Assembly (NCBI RefSeq): GCF_042453785.1
Contig: NC_091673.1
Coordinates: 1,991,501 to 2,055,500 of the forward strand
Direction of reading: 5' to 3'
Source of the DNA: Malus domestica
Lineage: Eukaryota > Streptophyta > Magnoliopsida > Rosales > Rosaceae
DNA length: 64,000 bases
Part shown: positions 10,914 through 23,566 of the stretch, piece after piece
Numbering within the stretch: the first letter of the stretch is position 1
How the letters are laid out: each line of letters begins with the position of its first letter
The notes under the pieces: generated by a model
The model's input: the letters and a program-made list of their open reading frames with translations, nothing else
Database searches by the model: none
Told to the model about the DNA's origin: nothing
Program-made: the position numbers and the translations under genes

Positions 10914-11375
10914 TTAAAATTAATATGCACTACACACATTTGCAATAATTATATATATAAAAAAGACAATTTATCACGATGGTCTGAAAACACAATTATC
11001 ACGATGGTTTGAAAACACAATCTTGAGTTCCCCCAAATGCATGCGCTTCTATTCCATCTACAACAGAATCACATGTATCCCAACAAGATCCTATCCGGAT
11101 CCTCTTTGTGAGGATTTTAAGGATTCGTGAATTGTGTATGTTCATCTAGGTATATGATTAGCTTTTATTAATGAGTAATGCTATGAAGATTAATTTTTAA
11201 TTAAATTTTATAAATTATATGATGTGGTTGTATTACTTAAGTTTTAAAGAACGTGTTTATTTCTTATAATTTAAAATTTTGGTCGAAAAAAGTTGGTCTA
11301 TATAACATTATTCTTTTTCAAAAGGTTATAGTTTCACAACAGCGGTGAAGCCATAAAGATGCAAGGAGGTGCGGC

Positions 11376-13065
11376 TAATATTATTGAGAAATTTTTATTA
11401 TATAAAAAAGTGATCTTCCTAAAATTACTCTTTTTATTTATTAAAAAAAAATTAAAATCGTCTACGGTGAAGAAAGACTTCCATGAAATCATCTTTGTAT
11501 ATTTATTGAGAAATTTTTATGGGCATTGAGAATACAATATCATGCTATGTCTTATTCACATATTATATAATAAGAGTCGACAATAACGTTAATTCTACTT
11601 TTAACTTTTAAGTATATTAAGAAAAAAATCATTTATTATAAATTGAGTGAAATGGTAATATTAAGTGTTATGTGATCGTGTTCTAGAGACTCGGCAGTGA
11701 CCCACTTAATCTTTTTCCCTCCGTTGATGCCTATAGCAACAAGGACCCAAGTAGGGAACCATTATTGGTCTCCCTCTCAAGTATTATCACGTCTTCGGTT
11801 GGACCTATCATTGAGGATTCCAAATTTTTTAGTTGTCCAACAATCACTGGAGGCCAAACTAGCCAGGTATGTAGATTGGCTTGAGAAGAATCCTCCGGAT
11901 CTCATTGCTGATCTTTTGGTTGAGGACAGCTTGTGTTGATTCCGGAACCATTTTTGTACTGCTACTGCTTCTATCAATGAAAATATACATCGTTATTTTC
12001 GGAAAAAATAAAAAAATAAAAAAATAAATATCACGTCGGAAGTGATCACGTGAGGTAGTGTCCCAGTCCACTATTGTTCTCTTATTTCTCTCCCTCTATC
12101 TCCCTCTCTCTCCCTCTTTAAATCTTGAAAATATCATTGCAACATGTTCGAATTGCGAACCGTTTTCTGTTATGAATCTTAGTAAATAACAGAGAGCCGC
12201 GTTGAGTACGATCGTTCCAAGTTCATGAGTTGACAATTTGAGAGACTCGATTGAGACATTGAGAGGCAAAGGTCTAATCGCTTGTGTGTTGAAAATCCTA
12301 ATTATATATACATATATTTACGTTTATATATGTGTTTGGACCCAATTTTACACTATCAGCCCAAGCAATCGAGGCTGTAGAATGAGTAGAATTTTGAGCC
12401 CATTGGATTTGATATTTAAGATTATTGTTATCTTGGTTGAATTACCATGATGATATTGAAGAATTATCTGTTGCATGGCGGGTTAGCAAGGAGTCCAAGA
12501 GCTGCAATGAGTGTTAATATACATTTTTATGTGTATTATTTAAACTGAGTCTTGATTGCTCTCCAGATTACATAGGATAAAGATGGGAAGTCCAACTTGG
12601 TACGTGATTGCAATTGGGATGATAACCACGACATCAGAGGGATGCTAAGTTGATTAGACTTTTTTTTGTGGGAATTAATTAAAAGATTTGGAATCCATCT
12701 AATTGTGAAGTAATCAGCTGCGTGTGGTCTCTTGTTTGGATAAGGATCAGGATGTGGTCAGTAAGATAAAAGACTTGGTAGAAAGATCAAGATGCCTTGG
12801 TTGAGATGCATGGCTAGAAGATAAAATTGCATGCTAATTATTTGCATGCCTTGGTACCAGCACGTGGAGGCTATCAAATACTTGGATTAGGATTGATTTG
12901 CACAAAATAAGGAGCTAAGGATGGATTCCGCGTGGATATGGTCGCTTTCAAATACAATATTCTCAGGAATATTATAGTGAATGTGGATTTACGGCAATAG
13001 TTTGTTATGTGGTCATCGAACTTTTGCGTTCCTATAAATACAGAGGCAGTGGCAACGAAAAAAAG
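11376..13065. other. Intergenic, no recognised gene
   Basis: The stretch is AT-rich. An 80-codon open frame at 11697-11939 has no family I recognise and overlaps a minus-strand frame of similar length, so neither is convincing. The part after about 12450 may belong to the LTR-type relic that follows. A TATA-like 'ctataaatacagagg' lies at about 13032-13046. Confidence 0.4.
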
Positions 13066-13712
13066 GATCTCCAACTCAACACATAAACTGCCTTGCGCAA
13101 ACTTTTGCTCTACGTGAAATTTCTCAACAACCTTGAGATTTTTGTTTTCTTTTTCGCCGACACACCTTGAGATTTTTATTTTCTTTTTCGCTGACACACC
13201 TTCAGTTTGGATAAACAGCACTATGAAGGCAACCGGCAAACACCTTTAGTTTGGATAAACAACACTGTTGCCGTAGAATCAGCCTACTGCGAAGCATCTT
13301 CTGTTTAGTTTGGATAAACAGCACTGCAATGAGGCCGACTGGTTATCTATCCAAGTCTCGGTCAAGAAGGATTTTCAAATCCTTATTGGCAGAGGTCATC
13401 TCATCAGCCTTCTCGGCGAAGTGAGGGTGTTACGAGGTTACTATGCACCTTGAGAGCCGAATTTGATATTGAACTTCGCATAACTAGCAGCCTTGTCTTC
13501 AGACTCTAGAACTCGAAGGTCGAGACGTGTTCCTTCTTTGGCCGCAATCGCGATATTCAGAAGTTAGCAGCGCGCCCATTGCAACATCAACAAATTTTAC
13601 TCAGCTCGGTGGTCGAGTTGGCACGCCCCACACACAACCGAAGGACGTAGTTAACTTATTAATTACTCGTCCTGCGCACAGGTAGGCTTGGTAGTTTTTA
13701 GGATCAATAATA
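13066..13712 (+). mobile_element. LTR-retrotransposon LTR relic (family L1)
   Basis: It is collinear with 58858-59525: both contain 'cgaagtgagg.tgttac.aggtta', 'ctagcag.cttgcctt', 'gaaggtcgagac' and 'tttttaggat.aa' in the same order. A TATA-like box precedes this copy. The arrangement fits two old copies of the same long terminal repeat from a retroelement, without internal coding parts. It directly abuts the P450 relic. Exact ends are not fixed; old fossil. Confidence 0.45.
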
Positions 13713-13777
13713 TGTCATCGAAGTGCAGGAAAGTTAAATAGCTCTCGGACGGTCGAGAACCTGTAGCCAAGGAGAAA

Positions 13778-15868
13778 ATGATGAGCTGGTTAAGAAAGCC
13801 AGAAATCACTTCACCAATTAGGTTTCTGTGTCTGTTGAGTAGTCTGTTCGTTCTCCTAGCTCTCATCAGGCTTTTTCACAATATATGGTGGATTCCGACT
13901 CGCATACAGAAGCTGATGGCTTTGCAGGGGATCAAAGGTCCTTCTTACAAACTTGTTCATGGAAACACCAAAGAAATCTCCAGCATGAAACAAGAATCTA
14001 TGAGCAGGCCCAAGAGTTTCTCACATGACATAGTTTCTCAAGTTCACCCTCACATTCACTCCTGGACCAAGACATATGGTAACAAATTAATTACTCTAGA
14101 TACTATTAATTAAAGGGCTAATTACACTTAGTTCCCCGTGGTTCAGTACCATAACAGGATCAAACGGTTAATTTTTGCATGCAACGTGCAGGGAACGTTT
14201 TTCTTCAATGGTATGGTTCAAGCTCAGTTGATTGTAAAGGAACCTGAGTTATGCAAAGAGATACTGAATAACAAACATGGAGCTTTTGTAAAACAAAAGG
14301 CTCAAGGGATGGTAAAGAGGCTATCGGGAGATGGCCTCCCAAGATCGAAGGGTGCAAAATGGTTTAAAATGCGCAAGCTGGCCAACCATGCCTTCCATGG
14401 AGAGAGCCTGAAAGTAATTTCTTATAGAAACTATTGTGTCTGAATATTTTTGAAAGGGCAAAAAACAAATTAAACATGCTATAAATTGAAAACTTTCTTA
14501 ATTTTCATGATGTTATCGTGTTTTTTCAGAGTATGACTCCAGCAATAATAGCAAGTGCTGAGACGATGCTAGAGAAATGGAAAAGTCACGAAGGCAAAGA
14601 GATTGAGGTGTTTGAAGAATTTACGTTGTTGACATCAGAAGTAATTGCTAGGACTGCATTTGGGAGCAACTACTTAGAAGGGAAGAATATTTTTGAGATG
14701 GTGAGGAAATTAGGCGACTTAATATCCATAAATCATCTCAAACTCCGGTTTCCTTGGATGAGGTTAATTTATACGTTTTTCCTTTTAACTGAATTACAAA
14801 TTTCAGACGCATTATTCTCTTATATATATATGTATGTATGTATGTATGTTGATCATATACAGACAGTGTTAGAACTAGCTATAAATGTATAATTAGCTTT
14901 AACTTTTGAATCTCTTAGCAGAATATATCTATGATAGTTACTTAATTAGAATCAATATTGCAGTAAGTTCTCCCCAACCCGCGATGATATCGAATCAGAG
15001 AAGCTTGAGAAAGGAATACGCCAGAGCATAATAGAGATTGCTATTAAGCGAGTAGAACAGGCACGACTGACTGGAGAATTTGGGACTGATTTCTAGGGTT
15101 ACTTGTAAAGGCTCACCATGACAGCGATGATAAGCTGAGGATTTCGGAGGATGAAGTGTTGGACAAGTGCAAAGCATTTTACCTTGCTGGAGAAGTAACA
15201 ACAAAATGTTTGCTCACTTGGACTATCTTTCTTCTCGGACTTCATACAGATTGGCAAGACATAGCAAGGAGGGAGATCTTTAAATTGTTCGGAAAACAAA
15301 TTCCGAATCATGATGCTCTTGGCAAACTGAAAACTGTAAGATTGATTAATATTATCTCATCGATGAATGAAATAATATGCCTCGTGATGCATGCTTAGCT
15401 TGTTGATCTATTTAAGTTTTCATTTTGTGATATTCAATTATATGCAGATGAGCATGATCATCAATGGGTCTCTGAGGTTATATCCAACTATTGCTCGTAT
15501 TGTAAGGAACGTGGATAGGGACGTTAAGCTGGGAAAGCTCAAAGTTCCTGCAAGTTATCGTTCCAAATCTAGCACTTCATCATGACCCTGAATTATGGGG
15601 AGAAGATGTACAGCTTTTCAAGCCAGACCGGTTCTCAGAAGGAGTTGCTAAAGCTACTAAAAATAACATAGCTGCATTCTTACCCTTTGGACTGGGACCT
15701 CGAATTTGTGTAGGCATGGACCTTGCGACCACTTAAACAAAGATTGTTCTGTCGATGATTCTGCATCGCTACCACTTCACTCTTTCCCCGGGTTATGTGC
15801 ACTCGCGCTGTCATAAGCTTACAGTTTGTCCACAACATGGAGTTCAAGTAATCCTACAACCACTGTGA
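13778..15868 (+). pseudogene. CYP749A-like cytochrome P450 (CYP72 clan), decayed
   Basis: The N-terminus is a membrane anchor followed by the family stretch 'MALQGIKGPSYKL' and HGNTKEI. Five exon segments are recognisable: 13778-~14080, ~14191-14413, 14530-14762, 14964-15335 and 15448-15868. The heme loop is intact (FLPFGLGPRICVG, near 15682-15720). It is nevertheless broken. The frame slips near 15092 in exon 4, a segment is lost with a frame change near 15553, and a TAA follows 'DLATT' near 15736. The K-helix ExxR motif reads NGSLR instead of NESLR. The I-helix reads AGEVTT instead of the usual AGQETT. The first intron phase also does not match its acceptor. A live relative would be an ER-bound monooxygenase of unknown substrate. 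The family name comes from memory of CYP749A22-like proteins. Confidence 0.85.
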
Positions 15869-16016
15869 AGCGTGATCAAACTATTTTAGAGATGGAGACT
15901 AAGTTGCCAATAAATCTTTTTACCACGTGAAACGCGACTTCATTATTGACGGAATGTGGCTTCTCAATAATTCGCTACGGGCCAATTTACAAAACTTTAC
16001 ACTTACGATCAGAGAT

Positions 16017-16217
16017 TCAGAATCATTCATATTATAAATGATTTTGTAAAGATCATTTAGTTATCAAAATGTATAAAAACAAATAGACATATTCGGTAAA
16101 AGAATTATAAAACATTTATCTATTTGTTACAATTGATTGATTAAACAGCTTTAGTTTTAATTAATTTTGTCTGGAGATGATCTTTACGTAGTGATTTATA
16201 ATATAAACAATTCCAAA
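16017..16217. repeat. Small inverted-repeat element (MITE-like)
   Basis: The left arm 'ttcatattataaatgatttt' with 'gtaaagatcat' is mirrored by 'atgatctttac' and 'gatttataatataaacaatt' at the right. Half of a similar sequence occurs at about 1255-1310. It lies between the P450 relic and the ALIX 3' end. No target duplication was identified. Confidence 0.45.
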
Positions 16218-16708
16218 CATAAACACAAAACGTGAATGACAGCATGTAAACGTGATGTCGCCCAGGAACCCCAATATAAGACGCACCCGAGTAATTGGAG
16301 TGACCGTCATAATAAGCTACACATCTTTAGTGCCAATTCATGCCAGGCAGCCAGCAAGAAGCCATCGGACTCTTCAATCCGAGCCCCATAAAATTGAACG
16401 TATTACAAGACAACGTGACAAAATCTGGTCCATAAATACTTCAAATACACGAATTCGTTATTTTCTGTACGTCTACATATATCAAAATATGCTCAAGATA
16501 TACACTGAAAAAAACAACGTCTGAACGAGATGTGCCCTTCACCAAAGGCATCAAGTAAAACAACCAGTCACCCCGAAATATTCCAGAGATATAGACTATA
16601 CAATCTCAAACACTACATCTTCATTCTACCGGGAATTCATCCAAACGACAAAATTCACAACACTTCGTAAACAATAAGATCACACAACGCAAAGTACCCA
16701 GGTCTATG

Positions 16709-19700
16709 CTATTGTTGCTTATAGTAGCCACCCTGTTGCGGAGGGCGGTATTGACCTGGAATGGTGTAAGGAGGCCGAGGGTGCGATCCAGGTTGTTGTG
16801 CATGGGCATTATAGTATGGGCCACGCCACCCTGGATAAGCAGGTTGACCATAGTCATGGTTTGCAGGTGGCTGTTGCTGGGTCTGTGGAGGTGGGTATGG
16901 ACTACCAGCTTGAGGAGGTGGGTATGGACTACCAGCTTGAGGAGGTGCATATGGACTACCAGCTTGAGGAGGTGCATATGGACTTGTAGGTTGTGGTGGC
17001 ACATGGTAAGGAGATGGCATCTGCTGCGTTGAGCTATAGGGGGGAGGGTGAGTATATCCAGCAATTGCTGGCTGCTCAGGAGGATGGTAGTATGGTGGGG
17101 TTTGAGGACGAGGATCTGTTGGCTGTTGTGAACCAGGTTGTCCCACAGAACGATAGTTGTTGTCGTACGCACCTGTGGTTTTCGTATCCTGGAAACTGAG
17201 GCCTGCCATTTTTTTGTGAACATCTTCAATCATTTCCTTGCACTGAATGTTTCTAGTCATCACAAAGTCATTGCACTGCTGCTTTACATTCGTTATTGCA
17301 TCCTGTCGAAGACGGACAAATCAATCAACCACCAGAACACGAAGTCATGGAAATTTCAAACACAACTAGGTGAAGATTGATAGCATGCTGTCACAGCAGA
17401 CACCAGAAGAGATCCAACTATAACAAAGAAAATAGTGATCTCAAATAGCTATAAAGTAAAGTGCACATTATTCAAAATTACCTGAAGAGTAACATAGAAC
17501 TTTAAGCCCTCATTTATGTTCTCCTTAATTTCGCGGAACTTTGCTATGGCAGCTTGAATCTGCTTGTAACATTTCTCACGAGATGCTGGAACAAAATGAG
17601 AAGGAAACAAACAGGAAAAATATAAGAATACACTCCACCTTAATTATAATATGCAAACAGATAGCATGACAGAAGCAAGGAAATAGATTCCATGTCGTAA
17701 GATAATCAGAGGACTTCCCTACAAACATATTCAATATATGACAATGAAAACAGCCAACAGAGAAAAAGGCACTTGAAATAATAGATTGTAAGATATCATC
17801 ATGGCCAGCAGAACGGGTAAGAGCAAATAAAAACTTGAGAAACAACATTTAATAAACATGTAAAACACCCATGTTACACATGGGTCAGAATAATCAATAT
17901 TCCAGATTGTTTGCAGGCATAAATCTGTCTTTTATCCAACGAAGTGAACAAGGGACAACGTTTCTAAATTGCCATATATTCATTTACTAGTTAATATGAT
18001 AATCAGTTACGGGGTCAATAACATGATTGAGATCTCATTCTGGACATTTTATATTACACCGTCTCTCTTCCCATGGTAAAGGAAACAATTTTTTCCAGAT
18101 TGAGATATAAGTGAACTCCAAAAGGTAGACGTGCACCCTCACCCAACCCACAGGCCCAAGCATTTAACAAGGTCATCAAGGGTAGAATAATACAACCAAT
18201 GAACATCTACGACTAAATAATGCATCAATAGGTGTTACCTTAAAGCATACAAACCATTTAAAGCATAAAAGACCTACCTTTATAATCTTCTAGATTGAAG
18301 ATTGCAGCAAACTCAGCATTTTGGGCCTGCAGATGACAAACACACATTTTGATCATGAGATATTTGAGAGCTTAAATCCATTTCCATTTATTTAGGAATA
18401 TTATACAAGGAAAGGAATTTTCAAAACCCATAGCAAATACTACAGATGAATCTACAAAACATGAAATGACAGACAGCTCCTTGGTAAGCAAATGATAATA
18501 TGGCAAGTGGCAACTGACTTGATTTGACAAAGGCATTTCATTTCTTTTAACAAAAAAGAATAATAGGGTAGTACCACTATAGCATATATTTTCTCATCAG
18601 ACCTCTTCCAAGATGATAAAGAGAATTAAGCCACAGAGTCTGCCACACCGCATATTATTTAACCTTATCCCTCTACCCACAATATATCCAATTGGGTCTT
18701 TTGAAAGTTACCAATAAGTAGAACAACAATGTGCAAAACGAAAGGTGTTGATTCCATCAGAATGTTTTCTATTCAGTTATATCTTAAACCACAATATACT
18801 GATTTGGTCTTTGCAAAGTTAAAAATAAGTAGCACAAAAATGTACAAAACTAAAGGTTTTGATACGACAAGAATATCGTCCAGTCAATCTAGTTGCATAT
18901 TAAAATGATAGGTACTGCTCAATGTACGACATTACCAATTGCACACTCAAAACAGATGTGGGAAAAAAATGAAGAAATATGCATAAAGAAAGTCCAACAA
19001 CAATAAAAAGGAAACAGACCTGGATTTGCTGCAATAATTGTTCTTGTGCCTCAATATTATGGGCAATGTCTTCACTTATGAGATCATACTTAGATATCTC
19101 CTTCCTGAAAAGATCCTCATAGGAGACAGTTGATGTCATCAACTTAGGGAGTATATCATCCTGAGGCCACATAAAAATAATAAGCACACAAAGCACTAAA
19201 CTAAAGAACGAAGGCATCATTAACAATTGACAAAGCTCATCATGAAGTGTTGCTTGAACAAAAAAATATTCTCAAAAAGTTGCATCCAACAATTAAATAA
19301 TCAACACACCTTTCTTTTCATCTCTTTAAGCATGTCTTCAAGACCAGCTCGTTGAGCACCAAGGGTTTCCAGTTGCCTCTGCATTGAGCATAGACAGTTA
19401 AAAATGTAAAAGTAACAAAACTAGCAATGACCAAACCACTCATGTTAGAAGTTTAGAAAAGAAGTTTAATCTTTTCTCCGGTACAATGCAACAGGAAAAC
19501 TACGTATGAGTTTATATAAATATGTGTTTGTGTATGTTTTATTGTTTTTTTTTTTTTTTGGGGGGGGGGGGGGGGGGGGCTTCATATGAGTAATCAAATT
19601 CACACACACACATGAAAGGTCGTACCCAGTGCACAAGGCTCCCGCTTTACGCAGGGTCTGGGAGAGGTGAAACATATAAAAAAATTGATACAGCGTTATG

Positions 19701-22447
19701 CCTACATTCAGATAAATATGAGATGAACCACTGCACAGTCATGGGATTATAATCGTTTTTATTCAAATCTTATACTGATCCAAAAGCAGTACATCACTTG
19801 CATCAACAAAGACAAATTTCACCACAATCAGACCTTAAGAAGAGAAAAGGCGTATCATAAGACATAAATCCATAAAAACAGACAGGAATAACATATGAGT
19901 TATCCATGTAACCCTTATACAGAGGATGTAAAAAGGGGTAAAACAGTTACCAAGCTCTGCTTCAGGGCCCCCAAAATAGCATCTTCATTGGCATCCAAAG
20001 ACATTATTGGCCTAGCCAGAGTTGGGAGGGCAGATTCAATCTGCGAGAAGAAAGAACATAAAACCATTTAGAAAGGCGTGACACCGACACACATGAGATA
20101 AATAATTCAAATATACTAAGCCTGATTAATTTATGAACTTTCAGAGAGAGGGAGAGGAGGAAGAGAATCAGGAGAAATAAGGAGTGTGTCAATATGAAAA
20201 ACTAAACATATTATAATGAGAGGAGAAGAATAAATCGATGAAATCAATTGTTGGTAAATTGGGATGTATTATTAACATCGGTTAAGAAACAAGGACAGAT
20301 GAAAAACAAAGACACTTCTGCCTATCGAATGGACAAAAGTTCCATGTGCAATATAAATTTTATTAAAATGAACAATAATACAAAAGTCAAAATGAAATAA
20401 ATGAATTAAGACGTATAAGAAGGCACTTGAGAAACATGAACAAGAATTCCAAGAGAATTACCGGACGACGATCAAGGATGGACATGAGAGCTAAATGTTC
20501 TCTGACCGAGCGCTCAATTCGAGCATCACTATCTGCAGCTTGCTTCATGTTCCCTGCAAACCTATTTAGCCTATCCTGTAAGTTCTTTGTCAAAGTACTT
20601 GACTGCGGCCTCGTCCACCGGGTTCCAAATTGGCTTCTAAACTGAGCATCTTCTCTGGCCTCTTTCTGCAAGAGTTCCTCAATCTGTACCAGAATTTCCT
20701 GGTTTACCCTTTTCAAATCCTTAAGCTGCTGTAACTCAGCTTCCAAACCAGCAGGGCCTCCACATATCTGCACTGCCTCCACATCTTCTTTAAGATCTGT
20801 AGGAAGAGTAAAATTCCCTTCCAATGCAAGAATAGACTCTGGAAGGTCCATTTCCTTGAGCCTTACTCTGGTCAGTTCACTGGCTTGTTGTAATTTTTCT
20901 GCTTGTGTTCTGATAATGTCATCAACCATTTCAGTGTACCTGGAAAGAGCTTTTGCACTACTGTCTGGAACAAGACTAGCAAACATCTTCTCCTTGCTCG
21001 CATCCAGGACCTCACTCATTGCCAAAGGCTTCACCATGGAAAATGCCGGAAGAGGTGGTAAGGAACCAGGGGAAGGAACCCTCATGAGATAAACTCTATC
21101 ATTCTCCTTTACAGCCCTCTCCAGGTTACGGTTCAAATGGACATCTAACTTACTAATTGCGTCCAGAATCTGTGCAGCAGCCCCTTTTGTGTTTTTCTTA
21201 GCCTCAGACAAAGCACTAATCCCACTCTTTAACCGTGCAATTTCTTCTGCAATCTCTTCTTTCTCATGGAGCTCTAGACCATACCTATAGCAAGTTTCTG
21301 CATAAAAGAGAGCTGCCTTTAACTGCATGTGTGATATCCAGCCCCTGTCAAAATGCTGGTTCAAGGGCGGAGCATTACATGTCGCTAAAGCTTCCTCGTA
21401 ATACAGCCCAACCTGTAACCACATCCGTCTCAAATCAATTCACAACAAAACCAAGTGAGTCACCAAAACTGGTATGGAATCATTATTTCTCTACCATTTA
21501 GGATTCAAGGGAAACCCAAAAAACACAGTAGACCAGAGGCAACTAAATGTGCAATTCCGTGAGTATTAATATACTCTTTTGTGCAATATAGTTTATATGG
21601 TATTTGTTGAAAGTCGGGTAAAATCCCCGACTTGCGAACAGAATACCGAAAGCAATCACTTTACTCAAACACACCCACAGCTGCAATTCAATCAATCAAG
21701 CAATATGAAGTTCTAGCTACACTATTAACACCCAATATGTAATCAATCAAACAAGCAAAATACAACCCTCACCTGCCTCGAGATCTTGGCACAAACACCT
21801 GGCGTGCTCCCTTTGGCAATAGTATTCTCAAAGACGCACTCTTGGGCCTGCGCCAGCATCAGCCTCTCCAGCATCCCAGCGCACTCCACCGACAAATCCA
21901 CCGTCGTCGAGCTCCCAATCGACGCCTTGGTCGCCGCATTGTCCCGCAGAAACGCGAACGCCCCAGCCGCCGCAATGAACGCGTGCGACGCCTGCCGGCG
22001 ACCGTCGACGGTAGCGCGATCGTAGGAGAGCCCAATCTGACTGTACACGGCGCCCAAATTGAACAAAACGGCAGCCTTTTCCAGGTGGATGTTCTGCTGG
22101 GAAGCCTTCTGCTTGTTCTTGAAAGCGTCGTGCCAGACGAAGGTGACGGTGTTGATGTGATCCTTGTCCGGCGAGATGGGGAAGCGGGTCTCGACGAGGC
22201 AGAGGGCTTTGAAGTAATTTTGAAGGAGGTCGCGGCGGGTGGTGAGCGACGGGTCGGGTTGGCGCTCGACGTCGGAGCGGAGCTGTTTGACGGTTTGGAG
22301 GTCGTCTTCTAGGTTCTGGGCTTCGCGCTCGGAGTAGTTGAAGGCTATGTAGTTGCGAAGAGGGCGGTAGAGGTCGATTTGGGTCGTTTTCTTCTCGAAG
22401 ATGGCGAGCATGACATTAGTAGCGGTGCCGGAGGCGGAAGACGCCAT
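16709..22447 (-). CDS. ALIX: ALIX homolog (BRO1 domain ESCRT-associated protein)
   Basis: Eight exons joined in phase: 21773-22447, 20462-21412, 19951-20040, 19310-19378, 19020-19160, 18278-18326, 17482-17585, 16709-17302, predicting about 890 residues. Residues about 10-390 match the BRO1 domain (start MLAIFEKKT, ELERAV-type core); about 400-690 form the coiled V-domain (LGAQRAGLEDMLKEMKRK; REIKENINEGLKFYVTLQ). The tail is rich in P, Y and Q and ends QGGYYKQQ. In plants ALIX binds ESCRT-III (SNF7) and ubiquitinated cargo on multivesicular endosomes, helping vacuolar sorting and deubiquitinase recruitment (known for Arabidopsis ALIX). It is slightly longer than the Arabidopsis protein, partly through a 9-residue APPQAGSPY repeat present four times. 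All splice sites are GT-AG. The start ATG at 22447 precedes the conserved MLAIFEKKT. Appears intact. Confidence 0.95.
16890..16997 (-). repeat. Four 27-bp coding repeats in the ALIX tail
   Basis: Four near-identical 27-bp units, period exact at 16894, 16921, 16948 and 16975, encode YAPPQAGSP or YPPPQAGSP on the minus strand. The reading frame is kept, so copy number can vary without frame damage. They extend the proline-rich, potentially disordered C-terminal tail. Confidence 0.9.
19545..19579. repeat. T15-G20 homopolymer junction in ALIX intron
   Basis: Fifteen T are followed directly by twenty G (19560-19579) inside the intron between exons 3 and 4. On the coding strand this is C20 then A15. 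It is either an unusual simple repeat or a sequencing/assembly artefact. Confidence 0.8.
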
Positions 22448-22599
22448 TTTAGGGGGGTTTTGGGTTTGATCGGAATCGAATCGATGAATTCAAAGAGAAA
22501 ATTGAAGAAGAAGAAGAGAGAGTTGAAGAGTTTTAACGAGTGAAATTGACCAATCAATCTGCCTTGTACGGAGTGGTTTTTCTTTTCCTTCCTCACAAA

Positions 22600-23440
22600 G
22601 CAAACGAGAAAAAACCAAATTTCCTTAACGTATAAAATTTAAGATTACTAAATAATTTTAAAATGCCGGAAATTTAAATGATAAAATTTTATTTTATAGA
22701 ATTTATGAATTTTTTTATTTGAGTAACTTAAAAGAACAATAGAATTGAATACGAAATTTGTTGTTTTTTAACTTTTAATCATAGAAATTAGAAAATGATA
22801 TCTATTTACTTGGAATTTAAACTTGGGAACCAGAGGTGCCAAATTCCAAGTTTTTTTTTCATACGAAAATTTTAATTTCTATATTTATGAATCCAAACAA
22901 GTGAATTGGTGTATGTTAATTTATAAATTATGTCTTTAATTCAAGGTCCAAGTTCATTTCTCTCATTTAAACATAGTGTTATTTTCTTGTTGAAATATAT
23001 TTAAAAAAAAATTTCAGTGTTTTACTCATAATGATATTTCAAATTGGCATAACTCTTAACTTTGATCGAGTTTGTTCACAATCAATCATTTTGATCATTT
23101 AACAAAATTTCTACGTAATAACAAAAATGATTGATAGTAATAAACTCAGAACCACTTGCATTTGATTTCAAATCTCAAAAACTAAAATAAAGAGTTACAC
23201 TAATATTAGAGAACATTTAAAAAAAAATTCTAAAAAATTTTACCAAAATAAATTACGTTCCTTTTATTTCAGCAATTTAGATATTAAAATTAATTTTCAT
23301 TTTATTTGCTGAAAAATATAGGAACAGACTTTCTCTAAAAGGAAAATTGGGGAATTTTCCCCGGTAAGAAAGAGGGGGCATTATAGTCTTTTCATCCGAG
23401 TAATTAGAGTGGGTGTGCCCTGTGCCGTGTGCCGTGTTCC
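22600..23440. other. Intergenic between ALIX and the FAM133-like gene
   Basis: This AT-rich spacer separates two divergently transcribed genes (ALIX start at 22447, FAM133-like transcript start probably near 23460-23500). A TATA-like 'ctatttatgc' lies at about 23455. No repeat boundary or open frame stands out. Confidence 0.4.
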
Positions 23441-23526
23441 GTGTACGTTCCTCTCTATTTATGCACCCACCAACTAACAGCCCTCAACGCGTAGACGTTT
23501 CTGGAAGGCCAAAAGTCAAGCCCTAG

Positions 23527-23566
23527 CTCTCTCTCTCCCCCTCTCTCTCTCTCTCTCTCTCTCTTC
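23527..23566. repeat. (CT)n microsatellite in a predicted 5' UTR
   Basis: A nearly pure CT run lies just downstream of the likely transcription start of the FAM133-like gene and before its first UTR intron (donor after 23616). CT tracts in 5' leaders are common in plant promoters. Confidence 0.7.

Larger units (their letters stand above)
8013..11375. repeat. Tandem duplication, unit B, split by two transposons
   Basis: This is the second copy of unit A. Without the inserts at 8449-9105 and 9503-10913 (plus their TSDs) it is about 1.28 kb and collinear with 6745-8012. A 23-bp microduplication around 10977-11020 ('cacgatggtctgaaaacaca' doubled) is private to this copy. Non-coding. Confidence 0.8.

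Noticed and set aside
11697-11939. Small 80-codon gene
   Set aside because: No recognisable family, an opposing frame of similar length and no promoter or splice context.
16621-17229. Long open frames in other registers over the ALIX last exon
   Set aside because: They are frame-shadows created by the proline-rich 27-bp repeats. The ALIX frame is supported by the family match and splice phase.
21842-22312. 156-codon plus-strand frame opposite ALIX exon 1
   Set aside because: Antisense shadow of a GC-rich coding exon; no family resemblance.
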